Source: Actinomyces wuliandei (GTDB lineage: Bacteria; Actinomycetota; Actinomycetes; Actinomycetales; Actinomycetaceae). Taken from it: DNA of 64,000 nt. Where the stretch lies: the NCBI RefSeq assembly GCF_004010955.1, contig NZ_CP025227.1, positions 2,294,001 through 2,358,000 of the forward strand, in the 5' to 3' direction. This document shows, piece by piece, positions 1 through 9,184 of this stretch. The notes under the pieces were generated by a model that saw only the letters and a program-made list of their open reading frames with translations, did no database searches and was not told the DNA's origin. Both the position numbers and the translations under genes were made by a program. Positions within the stretch are counted from its first letter, which is position 1, and every line of letters begins with the position of its first letter.

Positions 1-310
1 CCTTGGCCGCCTGCGCCGAGCGGGTGTCGTTCCACAGCAGGGCGGGGCGGATCACCTCGCCGTGGGCGTCAAGGACCACCATGCCGTGCTGCTGGCCGCC
101 CACACTGAGCGCGGCGACGTCACCCAGGCCGCCCACGCCGTCGGGTCCGTCAATGACCTGCTCCAGAGCGGACCACCAGTAGTCCGGGTGGACCTCGGTG
201 CCATCAGGGTGAGAGGCCTTCGCCTGGCGGACCAGGGCGCCGGTGGCGGCGTCGCGGACGACGATCTTGCAGGACTGGGTGGAGGAGTCGATTCCGGCTA
301 CGAGTGTCAT
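1..310 (-). CDS. xylB: Xylulokinase, N-terminal part (cut by window edge)
   Basis: FGGY-family kinase that phosphorylates D-xylulose to xylulose 5-phosphate, the step after xylose isomerase. About 103 N-terminal residues are visible. They contain the phosphate-binding opening [10 protein letters not shown] and the xylulokinase motif [11 protein letters not shown], then LLWNDTRS close to the window edge. The ATG at 310 is preceded by an AAGGGG-type ribosome site. It lies 130 bp downstream of xylA on the same strand, so the two probably form a xylAB operon controlled by the divergent ROK regulator. The C-terminal kinase lobe is outside the window. Confidence 0.93.
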   Translation of the reverse strand, partial: MTLVAGIDSSTQSCKIVVRDAATGALVRQAKASHPDGTEVHPDYWWSALEQVIDGPDGVGGLGDVAALSVGGQQHGMVVLDAHGEVIRPALLWNDTRSAQAAK

Positions 311-440
311 AAGTACCCCTTCCCGGGTGCCCCCGAGCGCGCCCAGCGCGCCCAGGTGAGGGTTGTCTGTCCGGTCTGTTCGCAGTCTGTCTGGCGTATC
401 GGGCCTGCCCCGGTCCGGTGCGGGGACGCGGCGGGCCGCG

Positions 441-1622
441 TCACCCGACAAGGTGACGCATGGCGTGGTGGTAGAGCTCGACGAAGTGGTACTCGCGCGC
501 ACCAGCAGCCGTGGCGTCAAAGTCCTCGTAGGCGCTGGTGTCAGCCAGGAGGTCCGCGACGGACTCCCCGGGGGCGAGCGTGGGCTGGGCCAACTCAGGC
601 ACGGAGGCCTTGTCCATGAGCTCGGCGGTAGCGGGGTCGGCACGGAAGGCGCGCGCCTTGTCCGCAAGCATGAGGTACATCTCCATGTTGGCCGCCGCCG
701 AGGCCCACACCCCCTCCAGGCCCTCGGTGCGTGAGGGCTTGTAGTCGAAGTGGCGCGGCCCCTCGTAGCGGGGTCCTCCGCCGGGGAAGCCGTTCTCCAG
801 GAGGTCCACGGTGAAGAAGGCGCTGGCCAGGTCGCCGTGGCCGAAGACCTTGTCCTGGTCGTACTTGATGCCGGACTGGCCGTTGAGGTCGATGTGGAAG
901 AGCTTGCCCGCCACCAGGGCCTGGGCGATGCCGTGGGTGTAGTTGAGGCCTGCCATCTGCTCGTGGCCCACCTCCGGGTTGAGGCCGACGACCTCGCCGT
1001 TGTCCAGCTCGGCGATGAGTGCCAGGGCGTGGCCCACGGTGGGCAGGAGGATGTCCCCGCGCGGCTCGTTGGGCTTGGGCTCCAGGCCGATGCGCAGGTC
1101 GTAGCCCTGGGACCTGATGTAGCCGGCCACCGTGTCCAGCCCCTCCTTGTAGCGGTCGAAGGCGGCGCCCAGGTCCTTGGAGGAGTCGTACTCCGCGCCC
1201 TCGCGCCCGCCCCACATGACGAAGGTGGTCGCACCCAGCTGCGCGGCCAGGTCCACGTTGCGCAGCAGCTTGCGCAGGCCGAAGCGGCGCACGCCCCGGT
1301 CGTTGCTGGTCAGCGCCCCGTCCTTGAACACGGGGTGGGTGAAGGTGTTGGTGGTGACCATCTCGATGACCAGGCCGGCCTGGTCGGCGACCTTCCTCAC
1401 GCGCTCGACCCGCTGCTCGCGCTCGGTGTCAGAGGCGTCGAAGTCGAAGACGTCGTTGTCGTGGAAGGTGATGCCCCAGGCCCCCAGCTCGGCGAGCCGG
1501 GCGGTGTACTCCCAGGGGTCCAGCACCGGGCGGGTCCCGGTGCCGAAGGGGTCGACGGCGTTCCAGCCGACCGTCCACAGGCCGAACGAGAACCTGTCCT
1601 CCTTGGTGGGTGTACGGACCAT
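441..1622 (-). CDS. xylA: Xylose isomerase
   Basis: Converts D-xylose to D-xylulose in the cytoplasm. The 393-residue product has the usual length of the actinobacterial (class I) enzyme. Visible active-site elements are H54 and D57 in TFHDND, the metal-binding stretch [23 protein letters not shown] and HIDLNGQ. The open frame extends upstream, but the ATG at 1622 is chosen because AAGGAGGAG lies just before it and homologues begin here. It is first in the xylA-xylB operon and divergent from the ROK repressor, with a candidate operator between them. Confidence 0.96.
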   Translation of the reverse strand: MVRTPTKEDRFSFGLWTVGWNAVDPFGTGTRPVLDPWEYTARLAELGAWGITFHDNDVFDFDASDTEREQRVERVRKVADQAGLVIEMVTTNTFTHPVFKDGALTSNDRGVRRFGLRKLLRNVDLAAQLGATTFVMWGGREGAEYDSSKDLGAAFDRYKEGLDTVAGYIRSQGYDLRIGLEPKPNEPRGDILLPTVGHALALIAELDNGEVVGLNPEVGHEQMAGLNYTHGIAQALVAGKLFHIDLNGQSGIKYDQDKVFGHGDLASAFFTVDLLENGFPGGGPRYEGPRHFDYKPSRTEGLEGVWASAAANMEMYLMLADKARAFRADPATAELMDKASVPELAQPTLAPGESVADLLADTSAYEDFDATAAGAREYHFVELYHHAMRHLVG

Positions 1623-1834
1623 GGTCTCCTCCTTGAGACGACGTGTAACTGGGTGAGACGGCAAAGATGAGACGGTGCTGACGGTGGAGCCTGACTGTGC
1701 GTCCGACGACCGGACCGGGACAGCGGGAACGGGCAGTCGGACCGGGTGTGGCACCGGTCCCAGCGGCCCGGCAGGCGTCGCAGGCTCCGGAACGGGCCGC
1801 CTGGAGCCTCCCGGCGGCAGGCGCCGCCATTTGT

Positions 1835-1846
1835 TTGTTGGAACAA
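1835..1846. promoter_or_regulatory. Candidate ROK/XylR operator between xylA and the repressor gene
   Basis: The divergent xylA-repressor spacer contains TTGTT-GG-AACAA, an inverted repeat with 5-bp arms inside an AT-rich patch (about 1829-1850) that stands out from the GC-rich surroundings. ROK-family xylose repressors commonly bind TTGTT/AACAA-type half sites, so this is the best operator candidate. A similar box occurs upstream of the araB-like operon at 26803-26816. Binding is inferred, not shown. Confidence 0.55.
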
Positions 1847-1877
1847 CTATGGCATGGCGGTGAGGTAGGGTCAAGGG

Positions 1878-3149
1878 GTGAGCCACAAACCTCGCCGCCC
1901 GGGAGGGCGCACGGCGGCCCGCCCCGTCTCGTCAGCCTCCTCCTCGCTGCCCTCCAGACGACGGCCCGCCTCCTCCGTGAGCCAGTCCTCGCTGCGTGAC
2001 GCCAACCTGGCCCTCGTGGCGGAGCAGGTGTTCACCTCCCCCACGCCCCTGTCACGGGCCGACGTGGCGGCAGCCACCGGCATGACCCGCTCCACCGCCT
2101 CCCGACTGGTTGACGAGCTGGTGGCCGGGCGTGTGCTCGCCGAGCTCCCGCCTGCGGCGTCCACAGGGCCGGGGCGCCCGGCTGTGCCGCTGGCTCCGGC
2201 CGGGGGGACGATGGCGGCCCTGGGGCTGGAGGTCAACGTCTCCCGCATGGCAGTACGGGCTATTGACTTGTCCGGGACGGTGCTGGCCGAGCAGGTGGTG
2301 ACCACCGACCTGGCGGGCTCGGACCCGGCGGACACGCTGGAACGCCTGGGCAGGCTCATGGAGCAGGTCCTGGCATCCCCCGCCCTGGGCCAGGTGCGCC
2401 TGGTCGGTGCGGCCCTGGCGCTGCCCGGCCTGGTCAGCGAGGGCACCCTGCTGCGCGCCCCCAACCTCGGCTGGTCGGGCGTGGCCCCGGCCACCCGCCT
2501 GGCCTCACGCCTGGGCCAGGTCGGCGGCAGGCTGCTGGTGGGTAACGAGGCCGACTTCGGCGCGCTGGTGGCCGCCCGCACCCGCCCGGGCGCCCGGGCA
2601 GAGACTACCGACTTCATCTACCTGTCCGGGGAGAACGGGATCGGTGCCGGGCTGGTGCGCGACGGCGCCGTCATCCACGGCTCGGCCGGGTTCGCCGGGG
2701 AGGTGGGCCACGTCCAGGTGGACCCGGACGGGCCTGAGTGCGGGTGCGGCAACCGGGGCTGCCTGGAGCGCTACGCCGGGCGCCGGGTCATCCTCACCGG
2801 GGCGGGCCTGGGCGAGGACGCCTCCCCCAGCCAGCTGGTGCGCGCGTGGCAGGAGGGCCAGGAGGCGGCGCGGGCGTCGGTGTCGGCAGCCGCCCACGCC
2901 CTGGCGGTGGCCCTGGGCGCGGCGGTCAACATCCTGGACATCCCCGCAGTCATCCTGGGAGGCCACCTGGCGCCCCTGACCGAGGTACTGCGTCCCGAGC
3001 TGGAGCCCGAGCTGAACCGACGAGTTCTGGCCTCCCCCTGGTCACCCCCGCGCGTGCTGCCCGCCCCCTCCGACGAGACACCGGGTGCCACAGGCGCGGC
3101 CTGGGCGGTCCTGGAGGGGGTCGTCGCCAACCCTGCCGAGTGGGTGTGA
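1878..3149 (+). CDS. ROK-family transcriptional repressor, XylR-like
   Basis: 423-residue regulator with an N-terminal winged helix-turn-helix (about residues 40-90, with [19 protein letters not shown]) and a C-terminal ROK sugar-kinase-like domain. The ROK zinc motif is visible as [14 protein letters not shown], with GEVGHVQVD just before it. The start is GTG at 1878, about 7 bp after an AGGTAGGG-like site. Divergent placement next to xylA supports a role as xylose-responsive repressor; the inducer is inferred. The first 35 residues are Ser/Arg/Pro-rich and probably disordered. Confidence 0.88.
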   Translation: MSHKPRRPGGRTAARPVSSASSSLPSRRRPASSVSQSSLRDANLALVAEQVFTSPTPLSRADVAAATGMTRSTASRLVDELVAGRVLAELPPAASTGPGRPAVPLAPAGGTMAALGLEVNVSRMAVRAIDLSGTVLAEQVVTTDLAGSDPADTLERLGRLMEQVLASPALGQVRLVGAALALPGLVSEGTLLRAPNLGWSGVAPATRLASRLGQVGGRLLVGNEADFGALVAARTRPGARAETTDFIYLSGENGIGAGLVRDGAVIHGSAGFAGEVGHVQVDPDGPECGCGNRGCLERYAGRRVILTGAGLGEDASPSQLVRAWQEGQEAARASVSAAAHALAVALGAAVNILDIPAVILGGHLAPLTEVLRPELEPELNRRVLASPWSPPRVLPAPSDETPGATGAAWAVLEGVVANPAEWV

Positions 3150-3221
3150 GCAAGCGAACGCGATGCACCCTGCCTGGCGCAGGCATCCCAGCGGCACCAC
3201 TACGATGACATGTTGCTCACA
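3145..3221 (+). promoter_or_regulatory. Long inverted repeat at the end of the ROK gene / leader of tkt
   Basis: TGTGAGCAA at 3145-3153 and TTGCTCACA at 3213-3221 are perfect 9-bp inverted arms. Between them lies a nested GC-rich hairpin (CCTGC/GCAGG inside GATG/CATC). The left arm overlaps the repressor stop codon, and the right arm is 124 bp before the tkt start. It could be a terminator-like structure, a tkt leader fold or a paired operator; the sequence does not decide. Confidence 0.35.
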
Positions 3222-3344
3222 TCCTGCGTCCGGGGGGACAATGCTTCGGGCAGCCAGCAAGCCACAACAGTCAGCAACGACGACATCAAGCGACATCACA
3301 ACTTCACGCACCAACGAGCGACATCCACGCAGCTAGGAGCACCC

Positions 3345-5462
3345 ATGACTACGGAGCCTCTGCTCAGCGACCTCGACCACCAGGCCATCGCCGTCTCCAA
3401 GGCACTGGCCGCAGACGCTGTGGAGAAGGCTGGGTCCGGGCACCCGGGCACACCCATCTCCCTGGCCGGGGTCGCCTACCTGCTCTACCAGCACGAGATG
3501 CGCTGCGACCCGGCCGAGCCGAGGTGGCTGGGGCGCGACCGGTTCGTCCTGTCCGCAGGCCACGCCTCCCTCCTGCAGTACGTCCAGCTGGTGCTGGCCG
3601 GCTACGGCCTGGAGGTGGAGGACCTGCGCCAGCTGCGCCAGAAGGGCTCCCTGACCCCGGGCCACCCCGAGTACCGCCACACCCCCGGCGTGGAGACCAC
3701 CACCGGCCCGCTGGGCGCGGGCTTCTCCAACGCGGTGGGCATGGCCATGGCCGCCCGCTACGAGCACGGCCTGCTCGACCCCGACACCCCCCTGGGGGAG
3801 TCCGTCTTCGACCACCACGTCTACACCATCATGGGCGACGGGTGCATGCAGGAGGGGATCACCGCCGAGGCCGCCTCCCTGGCGGGCACCCAGGAGCTGG
3901 GCAACCTCATCGCCATCTACGACGACAACGACATCTCCATCGAGGGCGGCACCGACATCGCCTTCACCGAGGACCCCTCCGCCCGCTTCGAGGCCTACGG
4001 CTGGCAGGTCCTCGACGTCGACTGGACAGCGGGGGGCACCTACCACGAGGACTACGACGCGCTCCACGCCGCCCTGGAGCAGGCCCGGGCAGAGACCCGC
4101 CGCCCCAGCCTCATCCGCCTGCACACGGTGATCGCCTGGCCCTCCCCCACCAAGCAGGGCGACGAGTCCTCCCACGGGGCCAGGCTGGGCAGCGAGGAGG
4201 TCGCAGGCCTCAAGACGGCCCTGGGCCTGGACCCCGACCAGACCTTCCAGGTGCCCGAGGAGCTGCTGGAGCACACACGCGCCCAGGCGGACTTGCGCGC
4301 CGAGGCGGCCCGGGCCGACTGGGACGCCCGGTTCGAGGAGTGGCGGCACACCCATGGCGACCAGGCCTGGCTGCTCGGGATGATGGAGGCCGGAGACCTC
4401 CCCGTGGAGCTGGAGGAGTCCCGGCCCACCTGGGAGCTGGGCGAGTCCGTGTCCACCCGCGTGGCCTCCGGCGCGACGCTGTCCGCCCTGGCCCCGGTGG
4501 TGCCCCAGCTGTGGGGCGGGTCGGCGGACCTGGCGGGCTCCAACAACACCACCATGGCTGGCCAGCCCTCCTTCCTGCCCGCCTCGGTGGCGCGCAAGGA
4601 GGGTGACGGACCCTACGGGCGCACCATCCACTTCGGTGTGCGCGAGCACGCCATGGGCGGCATCCTCAACGGTATCGCCCTGGACGGGCTGACCCGCCCC
4701 TACGGGGGGACCTTCCTGGTCTTCTCCGACTACATGCGCCCGGCGGTGCGCCTGGCCGCCCTCATGGGGATCGGGACGGTCTTCGTGTGGTCCCACGACT
4801 CGATCGGGGTGGGCGAGGACGGCCCCACCCACCAGCCCGTTGAGCACCTGGCCGCCCTGCGCGCCATTCCCGGGCTGGCCGTGGTCCGCCCCGCCGACGC
4901 CAACGAGACCGCTGCCGCCTGGGTGGAGATCCTGTGCCGCCCCGACAAGCCCGCAGCCCTTGTCCTGTCCCGCCAGAACCTCACCGTCTACGCCACGCCC
5001 GGGACCGCCGCCGCCGGGGTGCACGAGGGGGCCTACGTCCTGGCCGAGGCGAGGGAGGCCGCCGCCCAGTCTGCGGAGGGCGAGGCAGCCGCTACGGCAC
5101 CGGCCGTGGTCCTGGTGGCCACCGGCTCCGAGGTGGGGGTCGCCATGGAGGCGCGGGAGATCCTCCAGGCCCAGGGGGTACCGACCCGGGTGGTCTCCGC
5201 ACCCTGCCTGGAGTGGTTCGCCCAGCAGCCGGAGGACTACCGCGCCTCGGTGCTGCCAGCCCAGGCCGTCAAGGTCTCCGTGGAGGCGGGGGTCGCCATG
5301 GGCTGGCGCGAGCTGGTGGGTGACAGCGGCGAGGTCGTCTCTCTTGACCACTTTGGGGCCTCCGCGCCCGGCACCCAGCTGTTCGAGGACTACGGGTTCA
5401 CCGGGGAGGCCGTGGCACAGCGCGCTCGCCAGGCGCTGGAGCGTCGGCAGCGCCGCCAGTAG
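3345..5462 (+). CDS. tkt: Transketolase
   Basis: Thiamine-diphosphate enzyme of the non-oxidative pentose phosphate pathway, moving two-carbon units between sugar phosphates. The 705-residue product is full length. Visible are GHPGTPIS near the N-terminus, the PLGAGFSNAVGMA region, the TPP motif GDGCMQEG with the downstream DDND, and the pyrimidine-domain segments REHAMGGI and HDSIGVGEDGPTHQP. The ATG at 3345 follows TAGGAG; the open frame begins 45 codons earlier without a good ribosome site. Position beside the xylose genes suits entry of xylulose 5-phosphate into central metabolism. Confidence 0.96.
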   Translation: MTTEPLLSDLDHQAIAVSKALAADAVEKAGSGHPGTPISLAGVAYLLYQHEMRCDPAEPRWLGRDRFVLSAGHASLLQYVQLVLAGYGLEVEDLRQLRQKGSLTPGHPEYRHTPGVETTTGPLGAGFSNAVGMAMAARYEHGLLDPDTPLGESVFDHHVYTIMGDGCMQEGITAEAASLAGTQELGNLIAIYDDNDISIEGGTDIAFTEDPSARFEAYGWQVLDVDWTAGGTYHEDYDALHAALEQARAETRRPSLIRLHTVIAWPSPTKQGDESSHGARLGSEEVAGLKTALGLDPDQTFQVPEELLEHTRAQADLRAEAARADWDARFEEWRHTHGDQAWLLGMMEAGDLPVELEESRPTWELGESVSTRVASGATLSALAPVVPQLWGGSADLAGSNNTTMAGQPSFLPASVARKEGDGPYGRTIHFGVREHAMGGILNGIALDGLTRPYGGTFLVFSDYMRPAVRLAALMGIGTVFVWSHDSIGVGEDGPTHQPVEHLAALRAIPGLAVVRPADANETAAAWVEILCRPDKPAALVLSRQNLTVYATPGTAAAGVHEGAYVLAEAREAAAQSAEGEAAATAPAVVLVATGSEVGVAMEAREILQAQGVPTRVVSAPCLEWFAQQPEDYRASVLPAQAVKVSVEAGVAMGWRELVGDSGEVVSLDHFGASAPGTQLFEDYGFTGEAVAQRARQALERRQRRQ

Positions 5463-5574
5463 CGGCAGCACACGCCGCCGTCTACTAGCGGGGTGGTCGG
5501 GCAAGCCTGCGAGCCACCTACTGGGGTACCAGGCTGGCCACCAGACGGCCCCTCCAGGTTCCCCATCGGTCCTC

Positions 5575-6018
5575 TCAGAGGCCGCTGCCCGGGTGGTCGG
5601 TGGCCTCTGAGGAGACCGCCCTGGCTCGTCGGCGCGCTGACACCTTCCGCAGCACCCAGCACTCCAGCAGCAGCACGGCTATCGCCGCCGCCAGGAGCAG
5701 GCCCACACCGACCCGGCTGCGGACCACGCAGTCATGGGACAGCCCCTCCACGTACTCCGGGGCGGTGTGGAGCATGAACAGTATGCTGCCACCACACAGC
5801 GCCATTCCGTCGCCGAACTGGTACGCCACCTGCACGTCAGCCCAGGTCCAAGTCCACGCCGTGAAGATGCCGAGCACTGCGGCCAGGCTGACCACCGTCC
5901 TGACGACGCGGTGCCCAGCACCTCTCATGAAGGGAGCCCATGGCAGCCATCCTGCCGCGACGGCGAGGGCACCAAACAGCGCCGTGACAGCGAGCCCAAC
6001 CTGTATCTCAGGGCGCAT
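5575..6018 (-). CDS. Small integral membrane protein, unknown function
   Basis: 147-residue hydrophobic protein with about four predicted membrane spans: near residues 5-25 (VGLAVTALFGALAVAAG), 38-60, 68-88 and 105-125. It ends in a basic cytoplasmic tail. The ATG at 6018 is preferred over a start 23 codons earlier because AGAAAGG precedes it and the upstream residues are not membrane-like. I do not recognise the family. It is probably transcribed alone or after the amidase-domain gene on the same strand. Confidence 0.6.
   Translation of the reverse strand: MRPEIQVGLAVTALFGALAVAAGWLPWAPFMRGAGHRVVRTVVSLAAVLGIFTAWTWTWADVQVAYQFGDGMALCGGSILFMLHTAPEYVEGLSHDCVVRSRVGVGLLLAAAIAVLLLECWVLRKVSARRRARAVSSEATDHPGSGL
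5576..5609. terminator. Hairpin between convergent tkt and membrane-protein gene
   Basis: CAGAGGCC at 5576-5583 pairs perfectly with GGCCTCTG at 5602-5609 around an 18-nt loop. It sits about 115 bp after the tkt stop and overlaps the stop of the convergent minus-strand gene, so it may end transcription in both directions. There is no strong T-run. Confidence 0.45.
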
Positions 6019-6105
6019 GAGCGGCCTTTCTTGACGGGTAACGGAGAACTTCCTCAGGTTCCTAAGCAAGTGCCGATGTGACCACAAAGGAGGCCAATCA
6101 TAACA

Positions 6106-6825
6106 TCACTGCCGTTTCAAGCCATACCAGACAATATCCTCCTTCCCCTGCTCCTCGGCTATGGCAATCGACTGCGTGAGCGGAATATTAGATCGGTTGA
6201 GCGTCTTCTGAGATATTCTTGGAGAGCCGGACACTAGCGATCTACCCGTGACAACCATAACATGGTCTATGGTGCCATCAGCCCGCCCGTCGGGATCCCA
6301 ATCTACGTATAGGAGGTCCCCCGGTACCGCGTTCCAAATATTGTCGAGCCAACCGTAGGACCCATTCCTGACATATGTGTACTGGTAGGCCGAATTGATC
6401 CACGTGCGCGAAGGACCCGCCGGTCCCGTCAGATTGGTTGTCCAGTTGCTGGTGTCATAAGGATTGACCCCTCCCTCATACTCCCACCCACCTGCACGCA
6501 AGACCTGCGACACAAAGTTTGCACAGTTATTCTTTTCACGAGGAAATTCGGGATTGAAGTCATCAGCCTCATCGCCGTCATAAGGAGAAGATGTCCACTT
6601 TATCGCGTACTCGACCATCAACCGCCGATCGGGAGAGGTCTCATTATAGCCCGGAAAAGCGACCGCGGAAGCGGTAGATCCTCCTGCACCATACACGCTC
6701 CCCGCAGAGCCCTGACTTTTGTCTGCTGACGACTCCTCCGGAGCATAATCGGCAGGAACGTCCGCAGGATCACCCACCGCCTCACCTGTCCGCGACGACA
6801 TCCTCGGAGACGGAGTATCCAGCAC
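6106..6825 (-). pseudogene. Amidase-domain (Amidase_6-like) protein, C-terminal part, frameshifted from its signal peptide
   Basis: Up to 239 codons encoding a putative amidase/peptidase domain. YNETSPDRRLMVEYAIKW is followed by the catalytic-Cys region NNCANFVSQVLRAGGW and the His region DHVMVVTG, the pattern of secreted Amidase_6 proteins. This frame has no signal peptide or clear ribosome site of its own. It overlaps the preceding open frame (6782-7291) by 44 bp, and that frame supplies a signal peptide and stops at 6782. A +1 shift in the overlap would join them into one secreted protein of about 390 residues. GC is visibly lower than in neighbouring genes, suggesting acquired DNA. Type is uncertain: a real pseudogene, programmed shift or sequencing error. 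Confidence 0.6.
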
Positions 6826-7291
6826 TGTCAGTACCCGACAGGGTGATCTCGTGACGATCCGTCACAACTCCTGGGTCCTCGGAAGAATCGGAACCACCGT
6901 ACAGCATGGTGGTCGAGACGCTGACAACTGCCAGAACCGTTCCATCCTCCTGGAAACCAGATTCCAGCACAGTCACCTCGCTCGTCGCAGAGACGACCGG
7001 AATACCCTCAGCAATCATGCGGTCGCGAACACCCCGGTTCTGCCTCTCAACAGTCGTAAGAGGGGCACTGCCGCTTGACGCGTCACCATCCGCGCTATCT
7101 GCGGCCGTCCACTGTGCGTCAACCTCTTCCTGGTACTCGACAACAGCGTCCCGGACCGCCTCGACATCCGGCTCGCCCTGCGACCCTGTGGCAGGCGGAG
7201 CAGCCTGCACGCCCCACAGGGCGAGTGCAAGAGCCGGGAGCAGGGCAAGCCCTCCACCCAGAAGGGGGGCTCTTCTTATTTTCTTCCGCAT
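6782..7291 (-). pseudogene. Signal-peptide N-terminal part of the amidase-domain protein
   Basis: Begins with a clear signal peptide: basic MRKKIRR, hydrophobic LLGGGLALLPALALALWG, and a cleavage region near AAPPATG. A region of about 140 residues follows, resembling the N-terminal domain that precedes Amidase_6 domains (AVVEYQEEVDAQW through the VSVSTTMLYGG strand). GGAAGGAG lies 5 bp before the ATG at 7291; GTG and ATG codons immediately upstream are alternatives. The frame stops at 6782 while the amidase domain continues one frame over. Confidence 0.55.
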
Positions 7292-7297
7292 CATCAC

Positions 7298-7496
7298 TCC
7301 TTCCGTCAGGTACCCGAGGGATGCGGCCCTCGGTTAAACGCACGTTACCACCCTCACCCCACAGCATCAAGACCCGTTGACCAAGCTCTAGAAAATCTCA
7401 CCACAACTTCCTCAAGTCACAACACAGTACCCAGATAGCATCCGATCTGCACACCAGATTCTCTCTACATATATCGATCCCATCTCCCACATACTA
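7298..7496. other. AT-richer intergenic stretch
   Basis: About 200 bp before the amidase-type gene. It is clearly lower in GC than the rest of the window, with TATATA-like runs around 7465-7475, and marks the accessory character of 6.1-7.5 kb. I see no convincing gene; short frames here are shadows. Confidence 0.4.
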
Positions 7497-7727
7497 CTAG
7501 TTACCCTCCAAGTTATACGGCGCGAAAGAGTGAATCCCCGCAGACGCCCCGATGTTTCCGTTATCCAGCAATTCAGAGCGAAAGAAGACAGAGCCAAAGA
7601 GGGCAGTTCGGTACGCCTCCTCCTCCGTGGTCTGGAACATAATGGAGAGAATGGAGAAGACCGCCAGAGCCAGCGTCCCCACAAGGCTCGTCATGGCGGA
7701 GAGCAGGACCCTCATCATGATCCTCAT
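7497..7727 (-). CDS. Small membrane protein coupled to the ABC exporter
   Basis: 76-residue protein with one strong membrane span (SLVGTLALAVFSILSIMF, about residues 14-31) and a short polar C-terminus. Its ATG at 7727 overlaps the stop of the ABC permease in an ATGA arrangement, which implies translational coupling and supports it as a real gene. I do not recognise the family. It may be an accessory subunit, an immunity-type peptide or a regulator of the exporter. Confidence 0.55.
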   Translation of the reverse strand: MRIMMRVLLSAMTSLVGTLALAVFSILSIMFQTTEEEAYRTALFGSVFFRSELLDNGNIGASAGIHSFAPYNLEGN

Positions 7728-9184
7728 GAGTGAGACACCTTTCTATTGTAACTGATTCCTGCGACACCTATAGCCGCTACAGCAATCCAGCCAACGACGG
7801 CCGCAGAGATATTGACAACCACCGGGAGCTGGACAATTCCCAGCATCAGGGCGGCCAGCAGCAGGATGACACCGATAATCGCCGTGCCCAGGAGGACCGA
7901 GACCGGGTTGTCATCGTGGGCCGGCATGATCGAGCCGACCGAGACCGTCACCACCGCGGAGGAGATCACGCTGGCGCAGGCAATGGCTGAGGCCTGCGGC
8001 GTTATTACTCCCGCCATCGCGTCCAGGAGCAGGGCACACACCATGAGGGGCAGCACGACGACGACCTGCGCCCCGACCATCTGCGCGTACAGCCAGCCGG
8101 CCTTCTGGCGGGGAAGGAAGACCAAGAGCCCCGGGTTCACGCTGGCGTAGTGGAAGAAGCCTCCCATGACCACGGGCTCAGCCGCCCACACGGAGCTGAT
8201 CGGCGCCCGCAGGGCAAGAATGAGAACCGCCGCCGCCCCGGAGATCATCAGGTTGTCCACGACAAATCTGCTGCGGGCCGCCTGGGCCAGGTGATAGCAG
8301 AATGACGGCGCCAGGGCCACCAGCCTGCCGGGAAGGCGCAGGGCGTAGTAGCGCGGCCTCACAGGCACCGGCGGCGCGGGGACCAGGAGGATCAGCACCG
8401 CCCCAGTCATGGTGGCCGCCACGGCAGCGAGCAGGAGGGCGGGCACACCGTGCACCGCCAGCAGGTCGTGAAAGACCAGCGGCCACAGCGTGAAGGGCTC
8501 CTCCCCGCCGTCCAGCGCAGAGGCGCTGACGCGCCTGGTGTAGTCCGACACCCACCCCCAGGAGCGCACCACTGCCAGCATGAGGGCAAGGATGATGACG
8601 TTCGCCCTCGTCCCTCCTATACCAGCTGCCGCCATGGCCAGGTCCACCAGGCGGCACACGACCAGCAGGACGGTGAGGCCACTCAGGCAGGGCAGGACGA
8701 CGCAGGCAAGGACCTCCTCCAGAACCGGTGCCCCGTAGGCAAGAAGCGCCCCGGCGGTGAAGGAGAACAGGGCGGCCGCACTGACACAGGCGGCCAGCAC
8801 AGCCTCCAGGACGTTGACCGCGTGCTGGCGCTCCCGGGCGGTGACCGGCAGCAGGGCCGTCGTCGCCATCATCTCCGGGGACCCCTGGACGAGCACGCGG
8901 ACGACCAGGACCGACAGGAGCGCCCAGAGCAGGGCCGAGCCAGCCATCAGCCGAAAGACAAAGACCGCAACCTCCGCGTCACCGCTGGACTGGCGCAGGA
9001 AGAGGTAGGACAGGGAGCTCATGAGCACGCCTGTCACCGTGACGCACAGGAGCAGGACACGACGCACCGTCCTGGAGGCCAGGATCCCGCGGGAGACCAC
9101 CACCCGCACGATGTAGAGGCCAAGGAGACGGAGCACCTGCACCAGGCGTGCCGGCCTCTCCAGGACCGCGCCCCTACCCACCAC
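7724..9184 (-). CDS. ABC exporter permease (ABC-2-like, about 12 spans)
   Basis: 486-residue polytopic protein with roughly twelve hydrophobic segments. A basic N-terminus is followed by spans near residues 40-60, 73-95, 120-150 and onward to the C-terminus. Its GTG start at 9184 overlaps the ATPase gene by 11 bp, and its stop overlaps the next small gene by 4 bp, so all three are co-translated. The size and lack of a periplasmic binding protein suggest an exporter of unknown substrate. No substrate can be named. Confidence 0.75.
   Translation of the reverse strand: MVGRGAVLERPARLVQVLRLLGLYIVRVVVSRGILASRTVRRVLLLCVTVTGVLMSSLSYLFLRQSSGDAEVAVFVFRLMAGSALLWALLSVLVVRVLVQGSPEMMATTALLPVTARERQHAVNVLEAVLAACVSAAALFSFTAGALLAYGAPVLEEVLACVVLPCLSGLTVLLVVCRLVDLAMAAAGIGGTRANVIILALMLAVVRSWGWVSDYTRRVSASALDGGEEPFTLWPLVFHDLLAVHGVPALLLAAVAATMTGAVLILLVPAPPVPVRPRYYALRLPGRLVALAPSFCYHLAQAARSRFVVDNLMISGAAAVLILALRAPISSVWAAEPVVMGGFFHYASVNPGLLVFLPRQKAGWLYAQMVGAQVVVVLPLMVCALLLDAMAGVITPQASAIACASVISSAVVTVSVGSIMPAHDDNPVSVLLGTAIIGVILLLAALMLGIVQLPVVVNISAAVVGWIAVAAIGVAGISYNRKVSHS

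Noticed and set aside
3333..5504. Very long open frame (723 codons) antisense to transketolase
   Set aside because: Product is low-complexity Gly/Val/His/Leu text with no domain; long antisense frames are expected at this GC content and codon phase. The same applies to antisense frames over xylA, glpD, glpK, lldP and lysS.
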